Assembly: GCA_030036945.1 (NCBI GenBank)
Contig: JASHSB010000065.1
Location: 1-35,808 of the forward strand
Reading direction: 5' to 3'
DNA from: Methylovirgula sp.
Lineage (GTDB): Bacteria > Pseudomonadota > Alphaproteobacteria > Rhizobiales > Beijerinckiaceae
Length of the DNA stretch: 35,808 bases
In this document: one piece after another, positions 35,700 through 35,808 of the stretch
How the letters are laid out: the number at the start of each line of letters is the position of its first letter
How positions within the stretch are numbered: the first letter of the stretch is position 1
Position numbers and translations under genes: made by a program
Notes under the pieces: generated by a model
The model's database searches: none
What the model was told of the DNA's origin: nothing
What the model saw: the letters and a program-made list of their open reading frames with translations, nothing else

Positions 35700-35808
35700 A
35701 CGGCCCAAAAAGCGGCAAGCGGACAAGGCTCCGCAAATTCCTTCCTGTGTACGGAACCGGGCGGCCGCCCAACGGGTTTAAGCACGACCGTAGGCAATCC
35801 GCCGCGAA

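Overview
The window reads as chromosomal DNA of a GC-rich alphaproteobacterium of the Rhizobiales (Hyphomicrobiales). Supporting signs are the order cckA-recA-alaS, the yajC-secD-secF-Mth938-like-NDUFAF6-like run, cysE followed by DUF3126, MipZ and CckA cell-cycle proteins, a CtrA-type box, and palindromic repeats of a type common in this order. A formaldehyde-activating enzyme gene (fae) suggests a methylotroph or methanotroph relative (Beijerinckiaceae/Methylocystaceae-like); this placement is inference. No rRNA, tRNA, CRISPR array, transposase or phage gene was recognised.

Layout. 0-1.4 kb (minus): a BtuF-like metal/cofactor receptor without signal peptide, followed by a 13-cysteine CWC/DUF5522 protein. 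1.6-8.0 kb: a nitric-oxide defence and respiration island, with nnrS and a DUF6522 gene on minus, a DUF488 gene, an NsrR-like Rrf2 regulator, and then a five-gene plus-strand operon. That operon encodes a CuA subunit (norS-like), a heme-copper subunit I (norY-like), SenC/Sco, a membrane protein (orf1) and a group III truncated haemoglobin. The last four are joined by 4-bp start/stop overlaps. Two 23-bp palindromes resembling the NsrR operator lie before nnrS and before norS. Subunit I keeps all six metal-binding histidines but has Asn where oxygen reductases carry the cross-linked Tyr. I therefore read it as an sNOR-type nitric oxide reductase rather than an oxidase.

8.2-10.6 kb (minus): mipZ, a PCu(A)C copper chaperone and a class I glutamine amidotransferase. 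10.8-17.7 kb is housekeeping and accessory: FAD monooxygenase with a zinc-finger protein, alpha/beta hydrolase, cysE, a tandem DUF3126 protein, PilZ and PAS proteins, dusA and fae. 17.8-23.3 kb: DUF815 ATPase, yajC-secD-secF, Mth938-like and NDUFAF6-like proteins. 23.4-27.9 kb: ileS, lspA and a secreted protein. 27.9-35.7 kb: FliO-like protein, cckA, recA with an SOS-type promoter, and alaS.

Genome-structure points: two palindromic repeat elements are inserted in frame inside ileS, with relatives in intergenic DNA of the same window; alaS has an internal lower-GC segment that looks like a recombination patch. The parts of the NO island fit together: NsrR senses NO, the sNOR-like enzyme would reduce it, SenC (perhaps with PCu(A)C) would load CuA, and NnrS and the haemoglobin would add further NO tolerance.
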